Origin: Dongia_B soli
GTDB taxonomy: Bacteria; Pseudomonadota; Alphaproteobacteria; Dongiales; Dongiaceae
Direction: 5' to 3'
Assembly (NCBI RefSeq): GCF_034044715.1
Contig: NZ_JAXCLW010000006.1
Span: 62,001 to 126,000 of the forward strand
DNA: 64,000 bases
Shown here: piece by piece, positions 1 to 7,726 of the stretch
Position numbering within the stretch: the first letter of the stretch is position 1
Layout of the letters: every line of letters begins with the position of its first letter
Position numbers and translations under genes: made by a program
The notes under the pieces: model-generated
The model's database searches: none
What the model was told of the DNA's origin: nothing
The model's input: only the letters and a program-made list of their open reading frames with translations

Positions 1-803
1 ACTTCGTGATCGTCGAGGGTGATCAGCATCGGCAGTTCGGCATGCAGCCGCTGCAGATCCTCGTCCAGGCGATATTGCGCATAGCGATCGCGATAGCCGT
101 GCAGGTCCGCAGCGACGGCGCCGTGGCTGTGCGGACGCAGTGCCTTGCCGGGGGCAAGCACCTTTTCATAAATGTAATCGCCGAGGAAGAGCACGAGATC
201 CGGCTGCTCGTCGGTCAGGTGGCGATAGGCGCTGAAATAGCCGCGCTCGTAATTCGAACAGGAGGCGACCGCGATCTTGAGCCGATCGAGCGGCGTGCCC
301 GGCAGCGGTGCAGTCACGGCACGGCCCGCGCGGCTGACTGCATCGCCGCTGGCGAAGCGATACCAATAGGGCCGGTTCGCCGCGAGGCCGGCAAGTTCCA
401 GATGCACCGAATGGGCATAGGCGGCTTCGGCGATGGCTTTGCCGCTGCGATGAATATCGCGGAAATCCGGATCGGCGGCGATCTCATAGGCGATCTCGAT
501 ATCGCCGGCATGAGGATCCATGCCGCCGGGTTTTTGCGGATCGGTTCCGATCGGCTCCGGCGCCAGGCGCGTCCAGAGGACGAAGCCATCGACGGAAGGC
601 TCACCGGCGGCCACGCCGAGGCTGAAAGGATTGCCATTGCGCCAATGCGTCTGTCGGGCGGTTGCGGCCGTGCCGGTCGCGCGTGCCACATAAGGTGCGG
701 CGAGAAAACCGCTGGCCAGGCTTGCCCCTGCCAGCCGCAAGGCCGCACGGCGTGTGAGCAGCGGGCCGGCATGAGGCCCGGAAAGACAGCGCGGCATCGT
801 CAT
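1..803 (-). CDS. phoD: PhoD-family alkaline phosphatase, partial (C-terminus beyond window)
   Basis: Secreted metal-dependent phosphatase that hydrolyses phosphomonoesters or diesters in the periplasm. The reading frame runs off the left edge, leaving about 267 residues. A twin-arginine signal (TRRAALRLAG, residues 17-26) is followed by a hydrophobic stretch ending near APYVARA, so Tat export is expected. The PhoD N-terminal domain follows, with FVLWTRLAP and YWYRFA typical of the family. The metallophosphatase domain starts near residue 180, with LFLGDYIYE around residue 204 and LITLDDHEV at the edge. I chose ATG 803 because CAAAGGA lies just upstream; ATG 797 in the same frame is the alternative. 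Family assignment is firm; substrate is not. Confidence 0.9.
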   Translation of the reverse strand, partial: MTMPRCLSGPHAGPLLTRRAALRLAGASLASGFLAAPYVARATGTAATARQTHWRNGNPFSLGVAAGEPSVDGFVLWTRLAPEPIGTDPQKPGGMDPHAGDIEIAYEIAADPDFRDIHRSGKAIAEAAYAHSVHLELAGLAANRPYWYRFASGDAVSRAGRAVTAPLPGTPLDRLKIAVASCSNYERGYFSAYRHLTDEQPDLVLFLGDYIYEKVLAPGKALRPHSHGAVAADLHGYRDRYAQYRLDEDLQRLHAELPMLITLDDHE

Positions 804-1579
804 TCCTTTGCACCGGACGGGAGCCAGCGATCATGATGCCAGGAGTCAGGCAATATGTACGACTCATGACTCGCTTCATGACCGCGCAGAGCATAGTCCT
901 GCTACATGACAAAGAGCCTACAGCGCGGCGACGTTTGTGGGGCGGTTCGATGGAGCATCGGTGACAGAGGCCCTGCGATGCGATGAACGGCAGGTGGCTA
1001 ATGTGGCGGCGGATGATCGCTGAAAAATTGAGAATGGCGTCTTCAGTTACCGATGTCAGTCCGGCGACAAGAACGATAGCGATACTCACATCATCTTCAT
1101 GGCGCTACCGGCATAGACATGCCTTCGCGCGCATATCTTGAATGCATCGGCAATTGCCACGCGATGCAGTGCAGTCATTTGTTTGATGATTCTGCTGGTA
1201 TTCCATAATTGAGTCGAGAACAGGCATCGAAATCGTCGCTTTCATTGAAATATCACGCGCATTCGCCGCTAAAAGAGTCGCATCGACGAAGGGCTTCGGC
1301 TAGCATGCCCCTCACGCGATGCTTCCGTCACGGGAGGAAGATCGGCGAATGATGAAAAACAGAATCGACCAATTGGTCAGAACTGTTTTGATGTTTCTTT
1401 GAGACAGATCAAGGCAACCGCCGCATAGACGGTGGAGCAGATCATTACTCATCGAATAAGCCGGAAACATTTTCACGGCAAGAAACCAGCTGGCGGTGCC
1501 AAGACTGGGGCATATAGCTTTTTGCCGATCCGGCTACCCGACGCAGCATAATGACATCGCTTCATAGTGGAGGAGTGGC
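804..1579. other. Intergenic region, about 776 bp, no gene seen
   Basis: Divergent spacer between phoD (minus) and the phasin gene (plus). Reading frames here have no recognisable product or ribosome binding site. It is more AT-rich than the flanking genes, especially 1150-1450. The only recognisable signal is the FNR-like palindrome at 1399-1412. Confidence 0.5.
1399..1412. promoter_or_regulatory. Possible FNR/FixK box upstream of the phasin
   Basis: TTGAGACAGATCAA matches TTGAT-N4-ATCAA with one mismatch and a perfect TTGA...TCAA core. It lies 168 bp before the phasin start. Phasins are often induced with PHB storage under low oxygen, so control by a Crp/Fnr-family protein is plausible. 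This is inferred from the motif only. Confidence 0.4.
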
Positions 1580-2122
1580 ATGACAATGAAAGCAGACGAC
1601 AGCAAGAGCATCTTTTCCGCCAGCACATTCGCATGGCCCAATACGCTGGGCGTGGGCTGGTATCGCCCGGGCAGCGCCGCAACCGATCTTCTCGATGCGC
1701 AGATGATGCGTCTGCAGCATTTCACCCAGACGATGCAGGAGGCTTACACCGATACCTATAGTCGGCAGATGGATGTCTTCAACGAGGCCGCGGGCCGCAT
1801 GCAGAAGACGGTGCAGGAAATGATGCACTGTCAGGGCCCGGCAGATCTCCTGACGACCGAGACACAGATGGCGGCAGTGATGCTGGATGCTGCGTCGCAG
1901 CGGACACAGAATTGGATGGAGCTTGGGCGCAAGCTGCAGGAATGCTGTGCCGATCTGGCGCAGAGCTCGATCGAGGATCTGCGCAAGCGAAGCGAGGATC
2001 TCGCCGACGAGGCCAGTGAGGCGGACGATGAGACCACGCACCGTTCGCATCATGCGCACCATACGCACCATGCGCATAAGACCATCAAGGCGGTGAAGAA
2101 CACGGCCAAGCACGCCGCCTGA
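1580..2122 (+). CDS. Phasin-family protein with histidine-rich C-terminal tail
   Basis: Granule-associated protein expected to coat polyhydroxyalkanoate inclusions. The 180-residue product is mostly amphipathic helix rich in Q, M, A and E (residues 30-140, for example RMQKTVQEMMHCQ), as in phasins. The tail (about 155-180) is unusual: HRSHHAHHTHHAHK followed by a lysine-rich end (KAVKNTAKHAA). Lys/Ala-rich tails can bind DNA; a His-rich one could also bind metal. The start is supported by GGAGGAGTGGC before ATG. The stop codon lies inside a short palindrome (2115-2132). The phasin call rests on composition and helical pattern, not a strict signature. Confidence 0.75.
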   Translation: MTMKADDSKSIFSASTFAWPNTLGVGWYRPGSAATDLLDAQMMRLQHFTQTMQEAYTDTYSRQMDVFNEAAGRMQKTVQEMMHCQGPADLLTTETQMAAVMLDAASQRTQNWMELGRKLQECCADLAQSSIEDLRKRSEDLADEASEADDETTHRSHHAHHTHHAHKTIKAVKNTAKHAA

Positions 2123-2132
2123 AATCAGGCGG
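2115..2132 (+). terminator. Short palindrome spanning the phasin stop codon
   Basis: CCGCCTGA-AA-TCAGGCGG contains the TGA stop. There is no T-run after it, so it may stabilise the mRNA end or impede read-through rather than act as a full terminator. Confidence 0.35.
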
Positions 2133-2271
2133 GCTGATGAACAAGAATGACGTGATCAAAAATGAAGCGATCGATCTGCCAGCCGGAACTTCCATCCGGC
2201 TGGCGGGTTTCGGATACCCACCGCACTGGGACAAAAGATCGGATCATCTTTGGGTTTATGGAGAGGCTCGC

Positions 2272-2604
2272 ATGAACACCGTCGTGCAGAAAATGGCGGA
2301 ACGCATCGCAGAACGCCGTGACTTTCCCATGCTGGATGAGACAGGCCGGCAGATATGGCGTGGCCGCAGCAAAGCTGTGTCCAGCCGCGAGCAGTCCAGT
2401 CCCGCACCGTCTAGCGCCGAGCCGTCCAGTACCGGGCGGCAGGCTGAGCCGGCACCGCAACACCATGTCGCGCAGCTTACCGTTTCAGCTTTGCGCCAAT
2501 GGCTCGAAGATGGCCAGGGCGATCAGGCGATTGCCCGTCACTTCGACATCGATATTGGTCGGGTCCAGGCCCTGAGGCGCTATTACGGCTTTTCGCGCCA
2601 CTAA
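2272..2604 (+). CDS. Small protein with C-terminal helix-turn-helix-like segment
   Basis: Unrecognised 110-residue protein. The N-terminal third is charged (KMAERIAERRDF), the middle is a Ser/Pro/Glu linker, and the C-terminal 35 residues (LRQWLEDGQGDQAIARHF...VQALRRYYG) look like a sigma-type or resolvase-type helix-turn-helix. A DNA-binding role is a guess from that pattern. I chose ATG 2272 because GGAGAGG sits five bases upstream and codon composition improves there. A longer frame opens at ATG 2137, but its first 45 codons have low GC at third positions. A strong terminator follows at 2629. Confidence 0.6.
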   Translation: MNTVVQKMAERIAERRDFPMLDETGRQIWRGRSKAVSSREQSSPAPSSAEPSSTGRQAEPAPQHHVAQLTVSALRQWLEDGQGDQAIARHFDIDIGRVQALRRYYGFSRH

Positions 2605-2628
2605 GACCATTCCTTTTTTGACTTCCCG

Positions 2629-2656
2629 ACGGCAGGCTTCACCGCCTGCCGTTTTT
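2629..2656 (+). terminator. Rho-independent terminator
   Basis: Perfect 9-bp stem ACGGCAGGC / GCCTGCCGT with a six-base loop and a following T-run, 25 bp after the stop of the upstream gene. Confidence 0.9.
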
Positions 2657-2678
2657 CTTGGCCTCGCCACATTGGCTC

Positions 2679-2858
2679 TCACCAGAGCGAGGCGCGGCGA
2701 CGCGGTGGCGGCCTGAATGTCGTGGCAGGCGGTGCCCCCTTGCACCCCGATTTCGGCCAGGATTTTGGCCCGGCCTTCATCCCGAAAAAGACCACACCGC
2801 CGCCTATGCCGGCCGCGGCGAGAATATAAGCCAGGGTGGCGATGCCGGCGGGACACAT
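2679..2858 (-). CDS. Small MCPA-type membrane peptide
   Basis: A 59-residue product starting MCPAGIATLAYILAAAGIGG, followed by a Lys/Pro/Arg-rich cytosolic-type tail. The opening resembles a common family of tiny proteobacterial proteins beginning MCPACIAS with one transmembrane helix and unknown role. Here the second Cys of CPxC is Gly and the C-terminal tail is longer than I would expect for that family. GGAGG five bases before ATG 2858 decides the start; an ATG 12 bp upstream overlaps that ribosome site. Function unknown. Confidence 0.55.
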   Translation of the reverse strand: MCPAGIATLAYILAAAGIGGGVVFFGMKAGPKSWPKSGCKGAPPATTFRPPPRRRASLW

Positions 2859-3036
2859 GGAAACCTCCATTGCTGTTGCTTAAGCTAGTCGCCCGGGGCA
2901 GGCGATTTCGACAATCGGGGCCCAAAAATCGGAAAACGCATGAGGTGAGGGGAAAAGCATCCGAGGCGCGGTTGTTTTGTCGAATTTGTGTCAGCCGAAC
3001 GACCAGGGATATCTGCGGCAGATCATGGGGAGGAAC

Positions 3037-3384
3037 ATGCGGTATCTCTGTCAGCTCTATGTCGAGGAAAAGCGAATGGCAGCCCTGTCGAAAATCGAGC
3101 TCGACGCCTTGCTGCGGGCTTCAGCCGAGTACAATCACCTGCTGCAACGCAGCGGATATCTGGCCCTCGCTTTGGCCCTGGAGCCGGTGCGAACCGCGAC
3201 GACCATCCGTGTGCAGTCCGGCAGGACCCGGGCGATGGACGGACCCTTTGCCGAGACCAGGGAGCAATTGGCCGGCATCATCCTGATCGACGCCACGGAT
3301 CTGGATGCGGCGCTGCGCGTGGCCGCGAAAATCCCGATGGCGGAACTGGGCAGTATCGAGATACGCCCGGTCAGCCGGTCATAA
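3037..3384 (+). CDS. YCII/DGPF-domain protein (first of three)
   Basis: A 115-residue single-domain YCII-related protein. It opens MRYLCQLYVEEKRM and has the family signature AMDGPFAETREQLAG near residue 70 and GSIEIRPV at the end. Such proteins are encoded beside ECF42-type sigma factors, where they are thought to be co-regulated partners of unknown chemistry. GGGGAGG before ATG 3037 sets the start. It lies 23 bp before the next paralogue and is the most divergent of the three: it lacks the usual GFYLI segment (GIILI here). Confidence 0.8.
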   Translation: MRYLCQLYVEEKRMAALSKIELDALLRASAEYNHLLQRSGYLALALALEPVRTATTIRVQSGRTRAMDGPFAETREQLAGIILIDATDLDAALRVAAKIPMAELGSIEIRPVSRS

Positions 3385-3407
3385 CAGGAGCGATGAGGGA
3401 GCATGAC

Positions 3408-3788
3408 ATGCGGTATCTGGTGATGATTCATTTGGACGAGGAACAACTGGCGGCCATGCCGAAGGAAGAGATGGATGCGTTGATCGCCGCCCATCTGGCC
3501 TATGACGAGACGCTGCAGCGGAGCGGCCATTTCGTGATCGCCCAGGCGTTGCAGAATGCCGATGCCGCCACCATCGTGCGGGTGCGCGGCGGCAAGGTGG
3601 CGACAACCGACGGTCCCTTCATCGAGACCAAGGAACAGCTCTCCGGCTTCTACCTGATCGATGCCAAGGATCTCAACGACGCCATCCAGGTCGCCGCCAA
3701 GATCCCCTCGGCGCCGATCGGCAGCATCGAGATCCGGCCGATCTGGGATCTGTCGGAGCCCAAGGGCGTGTTGCCGGTGGGTGCGTGA
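3408..3788 (+). CDS. YCII/DGPF-domain protein (second of three)
   Basis: A 126-residue YCII-domain protein beginning MRYLVMIHLDEEQLAAMPKE, with TTDGPFIETKEQLSGFYLI in the middle and IEIRPIW near the end. It shares the start MRYL and the DGPF motif with its neighbours, so the three arose by tandem duplication. A GAGGGA ribosome site precedes ATG 3408. Presumably in one transcription unit with the flanking paralogues and the broken sigma factor downstream. Confidence 0.85.
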   Translation: MRYLVMIHLDEEQLAAMPKEEMDALIAAHLAYDETLQRSGHFVIAQALQNADAATIVRVRGGKVATTDGPFIETKEQLSGFYLIDAKDLNDAIQVAAKIPSAPIGSIEIRPIWDLSEPKGVLPVGA

Positions 3789-3817
3789 TGCGCGTCCGTG
3801 TGATGTGAGGTGAATGC

Positions 3818-4177
3818 ATGCGCTATCTCTGCCTGATCCATTGGGATGAGGAACAAGCCTTCGCCCGTCCCAAGGAGGAACTGGCCGGATTCTTCGCCGC
3901 CCATCGCGACTTCAACGAGAAGCTGACCGAGAAGGGGCAATATGTCGTCAGCCTGCCCCTGCAGAAAGCTGCCAGCGCGGCGATCGTCCGGCTGCGCAAT
4001 GGCAGGATCGACGTGACCGACGGGCCCTTTATCGAAACCGAGGAACAGATCGCCGGCTTCTACCTGATCGAGGCCGCGACCCTGGACGAGGCGATCGAGA
4101 TCGCCTCGCATATTCCGGTGGCAGCGCACGGCACGATCGAGATCCGGCCCTGCCGGGACTGTGCGCCGGCGGGGTAG
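3818..4177 (+). CDS. YCII/DGPF-domain protein (third of three)
   Basis: A 119-residue YCII-domain protein starting MRYLCLIHWDEEQAFARPKE, with VTDGPFIETEEQIAGFYLI and GTIEIRP. It is closest to the second copy. A 370-bp gap holding three REP hairpins separates it from the sigma-factor remnant, so the transcriptional link that normally joins DGPF and ECF42 genes may be weakened here. Confidence 0.85.
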   Translation: MRYLCLIHWDEEQAFARPKEELAGFFAAHRDFNEKLTEKGQYVVSLPLQKAASAAIVRLRNGRIDVTDGPFIETEEQIAGFYLIEAATLDEAIEIASHIPVAAHGTIEIRPCRDCAPAG

Positions 4178-4243
4178 GGTATGGGCTCGGCGGCCATCGC
4201 ATATGTCAATGCAACGCTCACTTATGACAGCGTCCGGCTTCAC

Positions 4244-4492
4244 CCATGGACCCTGGGGTCAAGCCCGAGGGTGACGAGCCGGTTGGTTGCCGGCATTGTG
4301 CGAGGGGGTGACGTCGATGGCTCCCATCATCGCAGTCCGGCAGCGGCATACCTGCTTGTCACCCTCGGGCTTGACCCGAGGGTCCATCGTGCAACTGACC
4401 ATTGGCGGCGGTGTTGTGCCGGGTCTTTGCGCTCTTTCCCATTCTGCGCGCCCTCGACCATGGACCCTCGGGTCAAGCCCGAGGGTGACAAC
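4244..4492. repeat. REP cluster, three copies (+, -, +)
   Basis: Three 23-bp hairpin cores at 4250-4272 (+, with a mismatched stem ACCCTGGGG), 4361-4383 (-) and 4464-4486 (+). Core spacings are 111 and 103 bp. They occupy most of the 370-bp gap between the third YCII gene and the sigma-factor pseudogene; nothing else is recognisable in the gap. Confidence 0.9.
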
Positions 4493-4548
4493 CTGGTTTG
4501 TTGTCGGCATTGTGCGAGGGCGAATGATGATGCTTGAAGAGCGGGGCG

Positions 4549-5835
4549 ATGGTCGAAAGCAGGGAAGCGGCACGGATGGTGGAGGCGGTCTATCGCACCG
4601 ATTCACGGCGTGTGCTGGCGACCCTGATCCGGCTGCTCGGCGGCGATTTCGATCTGGCAGAAGAAGCACTGCACGAGGCCTTCGCTGCCGCGGCGCAACG
4701 TTGGCCGGAGGACGGCATCCCAGCCAATCCGCGCGCCTGGCTGGTTTCCACCGGACGTTTCAAGGCGATCGATAATCTGCGGCGGCGCGCGCGCTTCAAT
4801 GCCTCGCTGGTGCAGATCGCGGCGGAACTCGATGCCGAGAGCGAGATCGATCCCGGTACGAGCGAGCAAGACCAAGCCGAAGAAGCAGGCATGGAAGATG
4901 ACCGGCTACGGCTGATCTTCACCTGCTGCCATCCGGCGCTGGCGCCTGACGCCCAGGTGGCGATGACCTTGCGCTAGGTCTGCGGCCTCACCACCGAGGA
5001 GATCGGCCATGCCTTCCTGACGGCGCCGACGACATTGGCGCAGCGCATCGTGCGCGCCAAGTCGAAGATCCGCGATGCCCGCATTCCCTATCAGGTGCCG
5101 CCAGTCGCGGAATTGCCGGAGCGTTTGGATAGTGTGCTGCGGGTGGTCTATCTGGTCTTCAACGAAGGCTATTACGCCTCGTCCGGCGCGAGCGTGACGC
5201 GGCACGATCTCTGCGGCGAGGCCATTCGTCTCGGTCGTCTGCTCACCGCCTTGCTGCCAGAACCTGAGGCGATCGGCCTGCTGGCGCTGATGCTGCTGCA
5301 GGATTCCCGCCGCGCCGCCCGCAGCGCCCCGGATGGCGAGTTGATCCTGCTGGAAGATCAGGACCGCAGCTTGTGGAACCGGGATTTCATCGAGGAAGGC
5401 TCGGCGCTGGTGGAACAGGCGCTGACCTCGCGGCGCTTCGGGCCTTATACCTTGCAGGCCGCGATCGCCGCCGTTCATGCCGAAGCAGCGGAACCGGGCG
5501 CCACCGATTGGCGGCAGATCGTCGGCCTTTACGACGTGTTGCTGCGCGTGACGCCCTCGCCGGTGATCGAGCTCAACCGTGCCGTCGCCGTGGCGATGCG
5601 CGATGCTCCGGCTGCGGGTCTTGATTTGATCGAAGCGATTCTGGCGCGCGGCGATCTTGCCGATTATCGTCTCGCTTATGCCGCCTGCGCGGATCTTCAT
5701 CGCCGCCTCGGCCAGGTGCCGCAAGCGCGCGCCGCCTATCAGCGTGCCCTCGATCTCACGCGCCAGGAACCGGAGCGGCGGTTTCTGGAAAAGCGGTTGA
5801 AGGAGTTGGGTGGGACCGTTGCGACCGAACAATAG
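4549..5835 (+). pseudogene. ECF42-type sigma factor interrupted by an in-frame TAG
   Basis: Two halves of one sigma factor lie in the same frame, split by a single TAG at 4975-4977. The first half holds region 2 (LAEEALHEAFAAAAQRWPE) and runs to RLIFTCCHPAL and AMTLR. The second resumes with VCGLTTEEIGHAFL, the start of region 4, then ITTLAQRIV-like helices, YLVFNEGY and a TPR-like C-terminal domain typical of the ECF42 group. Functional relatives keep Leu at the stop position, so one T-to-A change (TTG to TAG) would explain it. A sequencing error or read-through cannot be excluded. ATG 4549 is favoured; ATG 4576 is possible. It sits after three DGPF genes, the expected partners of this sigma group. 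Confidence 0.85.
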
Positions 5836-5889
5836 CAGGGCCGCTGTGGTCGAAACGGCCCTGTCATCCAAGACCAAGCTTGGCTTCAA

Positions 5890-6543
5890 CCATGGACCCT
5901 CGGATCAAGTCCGAGGGTGACAAGCCAGTTTGTGACTGATTCCAGTGCGATGACTGGCAGCAATGCATCAAATCAGCCGCACTCGCACCCTGCCGGCCAT
6001 TCCCCGCTCGTCCATGACGGAAGTGAGGCGCGATGTCAGACGGACCGACATCTGCTGTGCGATGCAGGCAACTTTCATCAGCCGCAACCATGGACCCTCG
6101 GATCAAGTCCGAGGGTGACAAGCCAGTTTGTGACTGATGCTGTGCAATGACTGTCACCAATGAGGTGATGAAAGCTCGCTTGTAGTCAGCCGCGCTCGCA
6201 CCCTGCCGGCCATTCCCCGCTCGTCCATGACGGAAGTGAGGCGCGATGTCAGACGGACCGACATCTGCTGTGCGATGCAGGCAACTTTCAACAGCTGCAA
6301 CCATGGACCCTCGGATCGGGTCCGAGGGTGACAAGCCGGTTTGTGACTGATGCCGTGCGATGACTGTCACCAATGAGGTGATGAAAGCTCGCTTGTAGTC
6401 AGCCGCGCTCGCACCCTGCCGGCCGTTCCCGCTCGTCCATGGCGGAAGTGGGCGCGATGTCAGACGGACCGACACCTGCCGTGCGATGCAGGCAATTTTC
6501 ATCAGCTGCAACCATAGATCCTCGGATCAAGCCCGAGGGGACA
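5890..6543 (+). repeat. Tandem array of about 200-213-bp units, each with a REP hairpin
   Basis: Three units plus a degenerate fourth start. REP cores lie at 5896, 6094, 6307 and about 6518, giving periods of 198, 213 and 211 bp. Between hairpins the sequence is also conserved, for example GCACCCTGCCGGCC and GGCGCGATGTCAGACGGACC in each unit. The third hairpin has an altered loop and the fourth has a broken stem. A minus-strand frame stays open across the array only because two periods are multiples of three; I do not regard it as coding. The array fills the 790-bp gap between the sigma remnant and tetR. Confidence 0.9.
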
Positions 6544-6574
6544 AGCCAGCTTGTAATTCATGCCGTGCGAAAAA

Positions 6575-6594
6575 TATATGATGGACATCATTTA
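6575..6594. promoter_or_regulatory. Probable TetR operator
   Basis: TATATGATG-GA-CATCATTTA: nine-base arms matching at eight positions around a two-base centre, 34 bp before the GTG start of the adjacent tetR gene. Position and symmetry fit autoregulation by the encoded repressor. Confidence 0.6.
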
Positions 6595-6628
6595 TCAGCC
6601 AGGCCAGATTGGAGGAAAGGAGACTGAG

Positions 6629-7261
6629 GTGAAAGTCAGCAGGGAACAGGCGGCGGCCAATCGCGAACGGATCGTCGAGACGGCGGCCAGGCTGTTTCGC
6701 GAAAAGGGTTTTGACGGGATCGGCGTGGCCGATCTGATGAAAAGCGCCGGCATGACCCATGGCGGCTTCTACGGCCATTTCGCCTCGAAGGATAGTCTGG
6801 CGGCCGAGGCCTGTGCCCGGGCGATGGAGACCTCGTTGCTGGAATGGGAGAAGCGGGTCGCAGCCGCGAGTGAAAAGGCCGCCAGCGAAAAGCCTGGAGC
6901 GGAAAAGACTGCCGCCGCGGCGCTGGAAGCGCTGGTCATGTCCTATCTCTCGACCGCCCATCGCGACAATCCGGGTAAAGGCTGTGTGCTGCCGGCTTTG
7001 GCGAGCGAGGCCGGACGCCAGGGCGGGGCGGTGCGCCGCGCAGTGACCATCGGCACCAAAAGCATGATCGACCGGCTTGCCAGCCTGCTGCCCGGCCGCT
7101 CGGCTGCGGCCACGCGCGGAAAGGCGATGGTGGCCATCGCCGGCATGGTCGGCGCCATCGTGCTGGCGCGCGCCGTCGAGGATGAGGAACTGTCGGCCGA
7201 TATCCTGCGCAGCATGGCGCGGTCGATCACGGTACCGCACAATAAAAGGGAAGCGCGATGA
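6629..7261 (+). CDS. TetR/AcrR-family transcriptional regulator
   Basis: A 210-residue repressor. The N-terminal helix-turn-helix is clear: REQAAANRERIVETAARLF, GIGVADLMKSAGMTHGGFYG and HFASKDSLAAEA (residues 3-55). The C-terminal ligand domain is of the type with a GCVLPAL segment. I chose GTG 6629, preceded by GGAGGAAAGGAG; the upstream in-frame ATG at 6587 lies inside the presumed operator. Its stop overlaps the next start (ATGA), so it is translationally coupled to the thioesterase and probably controls both. Confidence 0.85.
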   Translation: MKVSREQAAANRERIVETAARLFREKGFDGIGVADLMKSAGMTHGGFYGHFASKDSLAAEACARAMETSLLEWEKRVAAASEKAASEKPGAEKTAAAALEALVMSYLSTAHRDNPGKGCVLPALASEAGRQGGAVRRAVTIGTKSMIDRLASLLPGRSAAATRGKAMVAIAGMVGAIVLARAVEDEELSADILRSMARSITVPHNKREAR

Positions 7262-7719
7262 ATGTGCTGCAGGAACATAACGGCAGGCTGAGCGGGCTGG
7301 AGCAATTGCAGGCGCTGATCGCCACGAAACGCCAGCCGCCGATCTGCGCGACGCTGCAATTCGAACTGGTTGAGGTGGAGAAGGGGCGTGCGGTTTTCGC
7401 CGGTACGCCGGGCCCCCATGCTTTCAATCCGATCGGTTCGGTGCATGGCGGCTATGCCGCGACGCTGTTGGATTCCGCCTGCGGTTGTGCGGCGCATTCC
7501 TGTCTTTCGGCCGAACAGGGCTATACCACGGTCGAATTGAAAATCGCCTATCACAAGGCGATTACCGGCGAGACCGGCCTGGTCAGGGCCGAAGGCAAGA
7601 TCATGAGCATCGGCCGGCGCGTCGCTTTCACCGAAGCGCGCCTGATCGATGCCGAAGGAAGGCTTTACGCCTCCGCCACCTCGACATTGCTGATCTTCGA
7701 ACAGCCGACGCGGGACTGA
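7258..7719 (+). CDS. PaaI-family hotdog thioesterase
   Basis: A 153-residue acyl-CoA thioesterase-like protein. The hotdog signature is present: FNPIGSVHGGYAATLLDSACG (about residues 60-80), then TTVELKIAYHKAI and RRVAFTEARLIDAEG. HGG contributes the conserved active-site region of the PaaI group. Its start overlaps the tetR stop by four bases. The natural thioester is unknown; coupling to a TetR regulator suggests removal of an inducing acyl-CoA or aromatic-CoA. Confidence 0.85.
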   Translation: MNVLQEHNGRLSGLEQLQALIATKRQPPICATLQFELVEVEKGRAVFAGTPGPHAFNPIGSVHGGYAATLLDSACGCAAHSCLSAEQGYTTVELKIAYHKAITGETGLVRAEGKIMSIGRRVAFTEARLIDAEGRLYASATSTLLIFEQPTRD

Positions 7720-7726
7720 GCGAGAC

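Noticed and set aside
2137..2271. Upstream extension of the small HTH-like gene
   Set aside because: Low GC at third positions and a weaker ribosome site than ATG 2272; kept only as an alternative start.
4975..4977. Idea that TAG is recoded as an amino acid in this genome, since several genes have in-frame TAG
   Set aside because: Many intact genes here end naturally in TAG (for example the third YCII gene and araC), and the permease carrying two TAGs also has frameshifts, so ordinary nonsense mutation is sufficient.
5864..6511. Long minus-strand open frame with internal repeats (215 residues)
   Set aside because: It only follows the tandem REP array, stays open because two repeat periods are multiples of three, and has no ribosome site or family resemblance.
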